NCBI GenBank assembly: GCA_047615875.1
Contig: JBLHGU010000001.1
Location: 1-64,000 of the forward strand
Reading direction: 5' to 3'
DNA length: 64,000 bases
Source: JBLHGU01 sp047615875
GTDB lineage: Bacteria; Pseudomonadota; Gammaproteobacteria; Arenicellales; CAJQKF01
Position numbers and translations under genes: made by a program. This document shows positions 27,228-35,994 of this stretch, piece by piece. The notes under the pieces were generated by a model, which worked only from the letters and a program-made list of their open reading frames with translations, ran no database searches and was not told the origin of the DNA. Each line of letters begins with the position of its first letter. Positions within the stretch are counted from its first letter, which is position 1.

Positions 27228-28801
27228 TGTCAATTAATTGTATGAGAGCAGTTCTCGAAGATGCAGTGCAAAGTCACAACGACAAAACTGCAGTTATTTT
27301 CAACGAAAAAAGTCTGACTTATGGCGACTTATTTAAAAGAGTTAACCAGGTTGCCAGCTATCTGAAAGAGCTAAATTTACCCAGCAACTCACGAATCGGT
27401 GTTTACTCTAATAAGGGTATTGAGCAAGTAATTGCCATACTGAGCATCTTGTCTACTGACTATGTTTTGGTGCCACTGACAAAACTGCTAAAGCCGGAGC
27501 AAGTTGAATACATCATTAACGACTGTGATATTAAATGTATTATCACCGACAAATTGAAACTCGAAAGTATCGAGGAAATTAACTTCAACGGGCACGTTAT
27601 TTCCTATGAAACTGCCGGCAAAGATGTCGCATCTTTCGAGGAGATTTATAAATACTACAAAAAATCCTTTAACTGCGACATTAATGGGCATGACAATGCG
27701 GTTATCACCTATTCGTTTGGACTGACAGGAAAGCCTAAAGGCATAGTGATATCCCATCGTAATTTGATTGAGTCCGCGCGGGTTGTGTCCCAGTATTTGA
27801 ACTTGCGCGAGGATGACATTGTATCCGGACTGCTCATTTTTAACCTTGATTATGGTCTCAATCAAATCTTCTGTACGCTCTATAAGAGAGCAACGTTGGC
27901 ACTACACCGATTGATTCTGCCAGGAGATTTTTTCAATCACTTGATAGACGATAAAATCACCGTACTGCCGCTGATGCCCGTCAATATTTCACAAATATTT
28001 GATGAAGGTTTGCATCGGATGCCCAGTGCAGAACTTTTTGATAGCCTCAGAATTATCACATCCTCGGGTGGAAATGTGACACCTAATATGATCAAGGATT
28101 GTAATCAAACATTTCGAAACGCTGCCTTTTACTCAATGCATGGACTTACCGAAGCATTTCGTTCGACTTATCTCGACCCTTCTCAAGTAGAAATAAGACC
28201 CAAGTCCATTGGTAAGGCCATTCCGGATGTCGAGCTTTATGTGATCAACGATGAGGGTAAGGAATGTGCGCCGCGCGAAATAGGCGAGTTAATTCACCGA
28301 GGTGGGTATATATACAGGGGGTTCTGGAATGCACCAGAAGAGAACGAGCAACGTTTCAAGTCAGTACAAATCCTCAAAGAGGTGATTAACCTGGAAGGGC
28401 AGTTAACCGACGAGATCGTCGTGGCCACTGGCGACTATGTTTATAAGGACGAGGAAGGTTACTTCTATTTCGTTTCACGACATGACGATATGATCAAAAC
28501 TCGGGGCTTTAGGGTGTCACCCTACGAAGTCGAATCAGTTGTTAGAGACAACATCCCCAAGATTGACCAATGTGCCGTGTTTGCCATAGATAATGAGCTT
28601 ATCGAAGAGGAAATTGTACTGGCTTATTCAGCAACCACGGAAATCAGCGAGAAAGAGATTCTCTTCGAATTAAAAAAACACCTGGCCTCTTATATGATTC
28701 CCAGCCGAGTGGTATACAAAAAATCTTTACCGTTGGTGCAAAGTGACAAAAATAAGATTAACAAAGAAGCGCTGAAACGAGAATTAACCGGACAGAGGTA
28801 G
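27227..28801 (+). CDS. AMP-forming acyl/aminoacyl ligase of mutase operon
   Basis: A 524-residue member of the ANL superfamily (acyl-CoA synthetases and NRPS adenylation domains). The start is the ATG inside TGATG (27227) with GGGAG upstream. Motif A3 is atypical, SFGLTGKPKG instead of TSGTTGxPKG. GDYVYKDEEGYFYFVSRHDD (A7/A8 region), KTRGFRVSPYEVE and a C-terminal lysine region SDKNKINKEALK are present. It resembles stand-alone ligases or adenylation domains more than fatty-acyl-CoA ligases. Being the last gene of a glutamate mutase operon, it may activate 3-methylaspartate or mesaconate to CoA or a carrier protein. No carrier protein is seen nearby. The substrate is inference only. Confidence 0.75.
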   Translation: MSINCMRAVLEDAVQSHNDKTAVIFNEKSLTYGDLFKRVNQVASYLKELNLPSNSRIGVYSNKGIEQVIAILSILSTDYVLVPLTKLLKPEQVEYIINDCDIKCIITDKLKLESIEEINFNGHVISYETAGKDVASFEEIYKYYKKSFNCDINGHDNAVITYSFGLTGKPKGIVISHRNLIESARVVSQYLNLREDDIVSGLLIFNLDYGLNQIFCTLYKRATLALHRLILPGDFFNHLIDDKITVLPLMPVNISQIFDEGLHRMPSAELFDSLRIITSSGGNVTPNMIKDCNQTFRNAAFYSMHGLTEAFRSTYLDPSQVEIRPKSIGKAIPDVELYVINDEGKECAPREIGELIHRGGYIYRGFWNAPEENEQRFKSVQILKEVINLEGQLTDEIVVATGDYVYKDEEGYFYFVSRHDDMIKTRGFRVSPYEVESVVRDNIPKIDQCAVFAIDNELIEEEIVLAYSATTEISEKEILFELKKHLASYMIPSRVVYKKSLPLVQSDKNKINKEALKRELTGQR

Positions 28802-29706
28802 TAGATATTACATTTTCGGGATTCATTGCTACTGATGTTTAGGGCTGGATCCTAATTGCCCCTCTGCATTAGATATCGGCTGGCGTAGTGATCAATTTAT
28901 TCAAACAAGGAGGGAACTCAATGCTTAACAAACATAGAAAACGGATTGTTGTTCACTTAACTACGAAAAGCTGACGGCTAATTTTAACTGTGCAGTTGAA
29001 TTTTTCGATAGGGCAGTTATTGACTTCACACTAGGTCTAGCGATAAGAATATCGATTACGTTAAATAGCCTCCAGATTGGCGAAAACTGGAGTGAGTCGA
29101 CTATCCCTTGCATACTTATTCTTTGGTGGCGCGCGTATTTAATTGATTGGCGCTGAGGCGGCAATTGTCAGGCGTTAGCCATTCTCGTTTGGTAGTGCTG
29201 AAGTCCTTGAGACATTTCTAATTGGTGCTTGGTTTAGTAATGTGGTGGCTTCTCCAGCAGTGAGGAGAGTTCGCTTCCCATCAGCAGAGGCATTTACAAA
29301 ACGATACATTTCCGTACGGGTTCCATTGAACACGATGGTCTCTGCCGTCAGCGTAACAGCCCGAGTTGCCATTGTAGAAAAATCGAATGCCGTACTCCAG
29401 TAATATCAGGGCGCAGGTGGTTTGTGTTCTGGAATGTGTTTGTTTAAATAAAAATGATAGAACACTTGATTCTGTTCTGGCGGAAGTTGTCCCACCTTGA
29501 GCGAAAATACTTTGTGCTTTAACTAGGCCGGTATTCCCTCATTTCACGGCCCTAGTTTGGGATTTTTTCAATAGTATCTACTCAGAGCTGATATAGGGGC
29601 ATAACAAATCACCCAAAACGAAGATGAAATAACCACGTTTCCCCCCAGCGTGAAGTAATATGATGAAACGCTAAAAACAATCAAATCGATTTTTTCGCTC
29701 TAATGC
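28802..29706 (+). other. long intergenic region without a supported gene
   Basis: About 900 bp. Short minus-strand frames at 28961-29164 and 29175-29372 lack ribosome-binding sites and recognisable domains. An imperfect inverted repeat with a T-tract (29521-29568) is listed separately. Possibly eroded former coding DNA. Confidence 0.5.
29521..29568 (+). terminator. weak terminator-like hairpin
   Basis: AACTAGGCCG (29521-29530) and CGGCCCTAGTT (29547-29557) pair with one bulged base, and a T6 tract follows 5 nt later. It stands far from the ligase stop, so its gene of origin is unclear. Confidence 0.35.
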
Positions 29707-30294
29707 TTGTCCACCCTCATTCATTTGAAAATCAAGATAATAGTTGACTTTTTGAATAAACCCACTACATCGCTAAGTTATCGCAGGAAATTTTTGAGTG
29801 CTACAGCAGCTACATTTTCCGCTGGACTTGTTATTCCGAGGCAGTGGGTTAAGCCAGTCGTGGAAACTGTGGTACTACCAGCTCATGCACAGACAACCAC
29901 CCAGGATGATGATCCCCCTGGCCCCTCTTGTACGTTGGCATGTAGTAATGTAATCCTTGAAATTCTTCTGTCGGTTTCAGGTGATAGAATTACCGATACC
30001 ACGGATGTTATTACTCTGCAGTATAGATTGACGAACAACAGCTGCGAGGCAATTGATACGACTGAAGATTTCCACATTGCAAATTCAGAGCCAAATGGAT
30101 TTCCTGATTCGTTAATTGAGCTAGAAACGTTAGGTGTGGTAAATCCTTATACTACGGCTACAACAACAGGTCTTATGAGTCCAATATCTGATTGTGATGT
30201 AGAGGCTGTCTGGCGACTAGATTTCAGCGTGAATGATATCGCATGTCCACAAGTATCAGCATCCCTTCCTTGTGATACATTCGATTCGGGCTAA
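29707..30294 (+). CDS. Tat-exported protein of unknown function
   Basis: About 180-195 residues. The twin-arginine motif SYRRKFLSA is followed by a hydrophobic stretch and then QWVKPVVETVVLPAHAQTT. This W-KPVV-LPAHAQ tail of the signal region is shared by a set of small secreted bacterial proteins I have seen annotated only as hypothetical. The mature part has a DDPPGPSC linker and a beta-rich domain with six cysteines. No ATG is available: TTG at 29707 or at 29752 (giving NKPTTSLSYRRKF) are candidates, the second closer to usual Tat n-region length. Isolated gene. Confidence 0.55.
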   Translation: MSTLIHLKIKIIVDFLNKPTTSLSYRRKFLSATAATFSAGLVIPRQWVKPVVETVVLPAHAQTTTQDDDPPGPSCTLACSNVILEILLSVSGDRITDTTDVITLQYRLTNNSCEAIDTTEDFHIANSEPNGFPDSLIELETLGVVNPYTTATTTGLMSPISDCDVEAVWRLDFSVNDIACPQVSASLPCDTFDSG

Positions 30295-30478
30295 TTGGAC
30301 TTTCCTTTAGTTATAAACGACTGTCGACTATAGGTATATCATGTTCAAAAACAGAATTTTCAACAGAATAGGCAACTAGCAAACTTTGAGCGCAGTTTCG
30401 AGAACCTGCGCTTTCAGGATGTCAGGCAATGCCATGTCTCATCTTAAAACTGAAAGCCCAAGTCCAGGTTTTTACAAT

Positions 30479-31003
30479 TTAGGCGAGCTCTATTTTGACT
30501 GGTACGGCACGACTTAAGGTATGACCAACAGGTGATGTTTTAGTTACTTTTTCGTGTAACGACTGTACCTCCTCCGGTGACGCGTCGCTGTCCAAGTTTA
30601 CTTTTACAGTGATGCCACTGTAGCCCGCGTTGCCACTTGCTAGTCCCAAAAAAGTATGCAGATCAAGATCACCCTCAAGTTCGATGGAAAGATCTTTGAT
30701 TGTGATTCCTGCAGCCGTAGCATTAGCAGCATATCCAACTGCAAGACAGTTGCCCAATGCCCCGAGAACCTGTTCAACTGGATTCGGTCCTGTGTCAGTC
30801 CCACCCAAACCGCCGGGCTCATCAGACTTCATGGGCGAAAAATCTCGAATCTGGGCTTCGGAACGAAAACCACCTGTCCATTTTATTTGTGCGTTCCATT
30901 TTGTTGCGGCGATGTCAGGTTCTTTCTGTATCTTTCCGGCCAGCTCTCCCACGGCATCAATATTAACGTCGTTAAGGCGCATAGTAGTCGTGTCAGTCAT
31001 CAT
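30479..31003 (-). CDS. OsmC-family peroxiredoxin-like protein
   Basis: A 174-residue OsmC/Ohr fold. GPNPVEQVLGALGNCLAVGYAAN contains the first redox cysteine (GNC). The second helix motif normally ending in a second Cys reads TSPVGHTLSRAVPV, with no cysteine. Like the YhfA/OsmC-like branch, it may therefore not be a two-cysteine hydroperoxide reductase. A strong TAGGAGGTAAGTA ribosome-binding site precedes two adjacent ATGs (start at 31003 or 31000). Confidence 0.8.
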   Translation of the reverse strand: MMTDTTTMRLNDVNIDAVGELAGKIQKEPDIAATKWNAQIKWTGGFRSEAQIRDFSPMKSDEPGGLGGTDTGPNPVEQVLGALGNCLAVGYAANATAAGITIKDLSIELEGDLDLHTFLGLASGNAGYSGITVKVNLDSDASPEEVQSLHEKVTKTSPVGHTLSRAVPVKIELA

Positions 31004-31342
31004 TACTTACCTCCTAAGTATCAAGTTATTCAGATACGATAAATTAATTAACAATACATAGCAATACATAATCAGGGCTGCACTTGGCCGATTTCTGGCA
31101 TGTTGTGAGTTTCTCTGAATGGCAGAAATAGGCAAACAAGACACATTCGTTGACTTTGCAAACGGGCAGTAGGATACTCATTTCGATCATTGATATCATC
31201 AGAGGAACGACTTTTACCTGTATCGTTGATAACATAGTTTTTAGCCTATCTGATCATGCAGAGGGAGACTGATCTATCGAAGATGTGCGAATTGCAGCCA
31301 TGATCTATAGGTTTACTCTAATTCCAACTTGGAGAAATTAAG
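31004..31342 (+). other. intergenic gap, divergent promoter region
   Basis: About 340 bp between the divergent osmC-like and cupin genes. It holds the strong osmC-like ribosome-binding site (minus strand) at its left edge and otherwise nothing I can support. Confidence 0.4.
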
Positions 31343-32011
31343 ATGCAAAATCTGCGCAAACTGGACCAAACTATTTCATTCCTACTTCTTGTTATTATTC
31401 TTATTATAGCTGGAGTTATTCAGTTAGCAGGCGCGAGTGAGACATCCAAGTTACCACCACCAATAGTCACCCATAAAGATGGATCAACCGATCAAGGGCA
31501 CGTTGCGCATGGGGAGATCATATCCGGCGTCGATGAAACAAGAAAAGCGCTGCATGCGCAGCATCACCCTCATGGCGTTTTGGAAACACGAAGAATTCCG
31601 GGCAATTTCACGCCAGCGGCAATGACAGCAATTAGCGATTTTGCGTTGCCAAAAGACAAACTTATCGTCATAAATCCTGGTCCAGGCGAGTTTGTCCATG
31701 TGATGGAGGGTCAGCGGCACGGATACAAAAACCTGACTATAGGCATTACCTATACAGCACCTGGCGGCGCGCCGCCCATGCACACTCATATCGGCGAAGA
31801 ATCTCATGTATTAACCTCTAACCAGAAAGTTAAATATGCTTTGGGGGATGAGATTTTCGATTTACAGGGCCCCTATATCGTTAATATCCCGCCTATGGTA
31901 CCGCACTCATTCCAGAATCTGGATGACGAAGTTGCCGAATTGGTAGTGATCTTTCCTACCAATGTTTGGGAATATGACGTTCTGGACTACTTCCCGTTTT
32001 CTAACGAGTAG
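31343..32011 (+). CDS. membrane-anchored or secreted cupin protein
   Basis: A 222-residue protein with an N-terminal hydrophobic helix (signal or anchor, about residues 12-31) and a double-stranded beta-helix cupin. GAPPMHTHIGEESHVL gives the HxH(x)nE metal ligands of motif 1, and PPMVPHSFQN gives the motif-2 histidine. The spacing resembles quercetinase- or germin-like cupins facing the periplasm. Substrate unknown. The linker before the cupin is His-rich (HAQHHPHG), perhaps metal-binding. Confidence 0.65.
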   Translation: MQNLRKLDQTISFLLLVIILIIAGVIQLAGASETSKLPPPIVTHKDGSTDQGHVAHGEIISGVDETRKALHAQHHPHGVLETRRIPGNFTPAAMTAISDFALPKDKLIVINPGPGEFVHVMEGQRHGYKNLTIGITYTAPGGAPPMHTHIGEESHVLTSNQKVKYALGDEIFDLQGPYIVNIPPMVPHSFQNLDDEVAELVVIFPTNVWEYDVLDYFPFSNE

Positions 32012-32200
32012 AAAAGCGTCGGAAAAATGTAGTCAATGGCGTTGGAGTGCTCGATTTTCCCTATAACAGAATGGCTTTTCGGGGCAACTTTCTGCCGGTC
32101 ACTTTACAAATCGATCAGGCAGTAACATACCCCAAACGTTCGTTCAAAAGCAAATGGGCCGCTTCCAAGCCACCAGTGAATATTAATATTTTTAGCTACT

Positions 32201-32308
32201 TACAAACCTGGTGACGACGTGTTCTTATACGTCAATATGACGTCTTATCATGGTTATGTGGAGAGCGCTATCGATAAAACTGGCAACTCCGATTTAAAGA
32301 ATAGATAA
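32201..32308 (+). pseudogene. possible C-terminal remnant of a periplasmic adaptor protein
   Basis: A stretch reading YKPGDDVFLYVNMTSYHGYV...to a TAA at 32306 has the shape of the last beta-barrel repeat of HlyD/EmrA-type adaptor proteins (PGQxVxxxVD...G.V.S). No start codon or upstream domain is preserved. Low confidence. The rest of 32012-32391 shows nothing else. Confidence 0.25.
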
Positions 32309-32391
32309 TTAATTTTTCTTTTCGGGAAATGAGTCAACTAACAAGTCTGTTAGTCAGTAAGCAAAATAAAAATAATATGGGAGAATACAAT

Positions 32392-32923
32392 ATGATTTCT
32401 GTAGCAGCTGTCCAGCACCCATCTAATTACCTAAATCGAGGTGGTTGTCTTGAACGGGCTGTCGAGATAATCAAACAGGCTGCGAACGACAATATAGAAC
32501 TTCTTGTTTTTCCTAAAGGATGGTTGCCTGGATATCCAATGTTTGTTTGGAAATGACTCCGACAACAATTCGGGTGAGTTCGATCAGTTTTATCGGCGGC
32601 TTTTTTCAAATTCAATTGACCTGTCCAAAGATCAGCTGGCGCCGGTTCGAGAGGCTGCACGCGAATATGGCGTAGTTGTGGTGTGTGTAAATGAGTGTGC
32701 CGGAGAATTGAGCGCAGGCACTATTTACAATACGGCGGTAACGATAGACACCACTGGCGAAATACTAAATGTTCACAGAAAAGTGATGCCGACCAATGCT
32801 GAACGCACGGTTTGGGGGTTTGGCGATGGTCACTACTCACGTCTGGATATTTTTAAGCTTGAGGTAGACCGCCAACCTAGAACACCCGTTACCTTCATTA
32901 CTTCCAATCATTCAGAGATTTGA
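32392..32923 (+). pseudogene. truncated, frameshifted nitrilase
   Basis: From ATG 32392 the sequence reads ISVAAVQHPSNYLNRGGCLERA and VFPKGWLPGYPMFVW, the nitrilase N-terminus. The frame is lost near 32540 and resumes one frame over with DLSKDQLAPVREAAREYGVV and HRKVMPTNAERTVWGFGDG. The protein then degenerates and stops at 32923, before the CWEN catalytic cysteine region. The catalytic glutamate position is also changed (FPK for FPE); the lysine (HRK) remains. Only about half of a normal 310-350-residue nitrilase survives. Confidence 0.75.
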
Positions 32924-33197
32924 TACCAAGCCTCAGAAATTGATACCGTGGTTAAACTTGTTTCAAATGTGCACATGACCAGTGCCTCACAAGACCAACT
33001 TTGGGCTGGAACTGGGTACACAACGTTTTGTCAGCTTAAATGTAGTTCCAATATTTCCGCGTCCAGTTTAATTGACCGTCGGTGAAGGTTTGTGTCGTCA
33101 TCTTTTTACAGCAATTGTTAACATGCTGGGTTTATTGAACGATTGTTAAGATCCACCAAACGATAGAAGATGATGCTAAAAAACATAGAGATACCTA

Positions 33198-33758
33198 GTG
33201 CTTAGCAATACATATATACGTCACTTATTACGTTCGTGGCTTATGCTTGCATTAATTATGCTGGCCACAGAGATTGTAGCTACAGAACTACCAGAAATCC
33301 CTAATACGAAGGTTTACTCGTCTTCGCTCATATCCGCAGGACAACCTGATAAAAGTCAATTTACTGAGATAGCAAATTCCGGTATCCAGGTGGTTATCAA
33401 CCTCGCTCCGAAGAACTTACCAAAGTCACTCAAGAACGAAGAAAAATTAGTCCAATCGAATGGAATGAGTTATTTCTTTATTCCAATAGACTGGGGGAAG
33501 CCAACTCAGGAAGATTTTGTTCATTTTCTTGAGGTCATGGAATCAGTAGTAGGAAAGAAAGTTCTTGTCCATTGTTGGGTTAATGCCAGGGCATCCGCGT
33601 TTGTCTATCTTTATCGCGTACTTCGTCAAGATCAACCTCAAGATGCAGAATTTGCTAACCTTGAAAGAATTTGGGAAAGCAATGAAGGGTATGAGTTGCG
33701 AAATGTCCCCCGATGGGGGGAGTATCTCGATAAGATATTGGCGCGATATCGTAATTAG
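33198..33758 (+). CDS. secreted protein-tyrosine-phosphatase-like protein
   Basis: A 186-residue protein from a GTG start, with a signal peptide (SWLMLALIMLATEIVATE) and a dual-specificity-phosphatase-like fold: VYSSSLISAGQPDKSQFTEIANSGIQVVINL and the P-loop region VLVHCWVNARASAFVYLYR. The P-loop reads HC-x4-R rather than the canonical C-x5-R, as in a family of short bacterial PTP-like proteins with an HCxxNxR motif. The catalytic Cys and Arg are present but the loop geometry must differ. The natural substrate is unknown. Confidence 0.65.
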   Translation: MLSNTYIRHLLRSWLMLALIMLATEIVATELPEIPNTKVYSSSLISAGQPDKSQFTEIANSGIQVVINLAPKNLPKSLKNEEKLVQSNGMSYFFIPIDWGKPTQEDFVHFLEVMESVVGKKVLVHCWVNARASAFVYLYRVLRQDQPQDAEFANLERIWESNEGYELRNVPRWGEYLDKILARYRN

Positions 33759-33909
33759 ATAAAGATTAGGCAGCGCATAGACTTCCGTCATTTTTTTATA
33801 ACAAAGTTGAATAAATGACCGCTATGGGTGGTGAAATTCGGATGGTCGTTGCCCGATCATATTCCGACTTGATCGATGGACGAGTGAAATCTAATTTAAG
33901 TTACAACAC

Positions 33910-34986
33910 TTAAGGCGTCTTTATCACACCACGTTGAACCTGATCTCGTTCGATAGACTCGAATAGTGCCTTAAAATTTCCTTCACCAAAACCATCGTCC
34001 TTTTTGCGTTGAATAAACTCAAAAAATACGGGTCCCAAAACTGTTTTGGAAAAAATTTGTAGCAACAATCTGGGATCTGAATTCTTGGTGGATCCATCAA
34101 GAAGAATACCACGTTCTTTCAGTTCTTCTACGGGTTCTCCGTGGCTGGGAAGGCGTTCCTCCAGCATGTCATAGTAGGTATCGGGTGGTGGATTCATGAA
34201 TGGAACGTTATTTTTCTTGAGTCGATCCCAGCATGCAGGCAAATCATCGCAAGCCAGGGCGATATGCTGAATGCCTTCACCGTTAAAGGCCATAAGAAAT
34301 TCTTCAATTTGACCGCTGCCACCGGCTCCTTCCTCGTTAAGTGGAATGCGAATCTTGCCGTCTGGCGCGGTCATGGCCTGGGATGTTAGTCCTGTGTATT
34401 CGCCCTTAATGTCGAAGTATCTAAGCTCGCGAAAATTAAATAGTTTCTCGTAATAGTTAGCCCAAAACTCCATGCGACCGCGATAGACATTGTGGGTAAG
34501 GTGGTCGATGGTGTGGAAGCCACAGCCCATTGGGTTTCGATCAATGCAGTCGAAAAACTCAAAGTCAATATCGTAGATAGATGAGCCTTCTTTATATCGA
34601 TCTATTAGATAAATCGGCGCACCACCAATTCCCTTGATGGCGGGCAATCGCAGCTCCATTGGTCCCGTTGGGATTTCGATGGGTTGCGCGCCTAATTCCA
34701 GCGCTTTGTTATAGGCCTGATGAGAGTTGTTGACTCTGAAAGCCATTCCACAGGCTGAAGGACCATGTTCCTCCGCAAAATAGCTGGCAAGACTGCCGGG
34801 CTCTTCATTGATGATGAAGTTGATGCCGCCCTGTCGATACAGCGAAGCTTGCTTGGATCGATGATTGGCGATGTGGCTGAAGCCAAGTGAGGTGAAAAGG
34901 TCTTGTAGAATGTTTTCCTTCGGGGATGCGAATTCAACGAACTCGAATCCCTGAAGACCCATTGGGTTTTCGAAGATGTCAGTCAT
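33910..34986 (-). CDS. hppD: 4-hydroxyphenylpyruvate dioxygenase
   Basis: Fe(II) dioxygenase converting 4-hydroxyphenylpyruvate to homogentisate in tyrosine catabolism. 358 residues, two vicinal-oxygen-chelate domains. Iron ligands H162 (IDHLTHNV), H241 (GIQHIALACDD) and E323 (VFFEFIQRK) match the Pseudomonas enzyme positions within one residue. fahA, catalysing the last step, is 3.7 kb away on the same strand; homogentisate dioxygenase and maleylacetoacetate isomerase are not in the window. Confidence 0.95.
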   Translation of the reverse strand: MTDIFENPMGLQGFEFVEFASPKENILQDLFTSLGFSHIANHRSKQASLYRQGGINFIINEEPGSLASYFAEEHGPSACGMAFRVNNSHQAYNKALELGAQPIEIPTGPMELRLPAIKGIGGAPIYLIDRYKEGSSIYDIDFEFFDCIDRNPMGCGFHTIDHLTHNVYRGRMEFWANYYEKLFNFRELRYFDIKGEYTGLTSQAMTAPDGKIRIPLNEEGAGGSGQIEEFLMAFNGEGIQHIALACDDLPACWDRLKKNNVPFMNPPPDTYYDMLEERLPSHGEPVEELKERGILLDGSTKNSDPRLLLQIFSKTVLGPVFFEFIQRKKDDGFGEGNFKALFESIERDQVQRGVIKTP

Positions 34987-35141
34987 AATATTTGCTCAGT
35001 AGTTATGGGGAAACTCTGGTTATTGCAGAGTTTCCGTAGATAAGTGTGTTGGAATTACAACTGTGCCGGCGGTGCACAGGGCAGGCCTCATACACTATTG
35101 GCTAGATATTGAGCAATAATTAGGAAAATCATTCTGAAGAT

Positions 35142-35888
35142 TTAATCTGTGCTAACAACAAGGTTGTGAGCTTCGTCTGGAGAGCCGCTTATAAGTTTTC
35201 TTACGGTGGCCTTAGGGGAATCGATTGTCACTGCAAATTGATCCGATTCCAGGTAGCCAAGGATTTCAAATCCGGTCTGGAATTTACCTTGCTCGTCTGT
35301 TTGCGTGGCCTCGAGCTGGTCATTTCTCAGGTTGCGTATAAAAATATTGTGACCGGCCACGGGACCGATATCGGAGACCAGCTGGCCTTCGAATTTAAGC
35401 GTTGATCGGGCTGACTTGCTTTGTTCGACAACAGGATAGCCATTATCTTTCCAATACCAGTATCCCTCATAAAGGACGCGAACATCGCTAAAGCCTTTCT
35501 CGCGTAATTGTTCAGCCACTAACCCTGATAGATGTCGAGGGCAACCGCAATAGGTCACAATCAAGCCGGATTTATTGTTGCCTGCCAGTTTGCTGACGTC
35601 TTCGTCAGTGTATTCTCCATAAGGTAATGAGCTTGCGCTTACAATATGGCTTTCTTCAAAGGAGGCAATGGCCCTTACATCAAGTATCGGTGGCGCAGCA
35701 TTGTCTTTTATGAGGCTGGATAAAAATTCTGCGGAAATAAATCCCTTGCTATCCGGGTCAACTTCTTCGGCGGCTGTTGTGACTATTTCTGGCTGTGTCG
35801 GTTCACTGACTGTGGCGTCGCAGGCACCCAGAACCAGGCAGGAAATTATTCCAAGACATCGAAAAAGAGAGTTTTGATTGAAAATCAT
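35142..35888 (-). CDS. rhodanese-domain lipoprotein
   Basis: A 248-residue protein with a lipoprotein signal (LVLGAC lipobox, Cys at about residue 23). Residues 50-150 form a rhodanese domain with DVRAIASFEESHI and active-site loop VTYCGCPRHLSG (persulfide Cys). Residues 165-245 form a carboxypeptidase-regulatory-like beta-sandwich (GQLVSDIGPVAGHNIFIRN..., TDEQGKFQTGFEI). It probably sits on the periplasmic side of a membrane and handles sulfane sulfur or senses a ligand. The fusion is uncommon but I do not know it to be unique. Confidence 0.7.
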   Translation of the reverse strand: MIFNQNSLFRCLGIISCLVLGACDATVSEPTQPEIVTTAAEEVDPDSKGFISAEFLSSLIKDNAAPPILDVRAIASFEESHIVSASSLPYGEYTDEDVSKLAGNNKSGLIVTYCGCPRHLSGLVAEQLREKGFSDVRVLYEGYWYWKDNGYPVVEQSKSARSTLKFEGQLVSDIGPVAGHNIFIRNLRNDQLEATQTDEQGKFQTGFEILGYLESDQFAVTIDSPKATVRKLISGSPDEAHNLVVSTD

Positions 35889-35994
35889 ATTTGAAATGCT
35901 AATAAGTTAGTCTAAAGTACTCGTCTCAGGGGAGCTGACTCCTCCCAGATCGAAACGATTGTATCGTGAAAGCTATACGCGAATTCTACCACTA

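Noticed and set aside
28961..29164. Minus-strand frame of 67 codons
   Set aside because: Low-complexity-free but featureless, no start signal; chance frame.
29175..29372. Minus-strand frame of 65 codons in the 28.8-29.7 kb gap
   Set aside because: No recognisable motif or ribosome-binding site; could be a remnant but not supportable.
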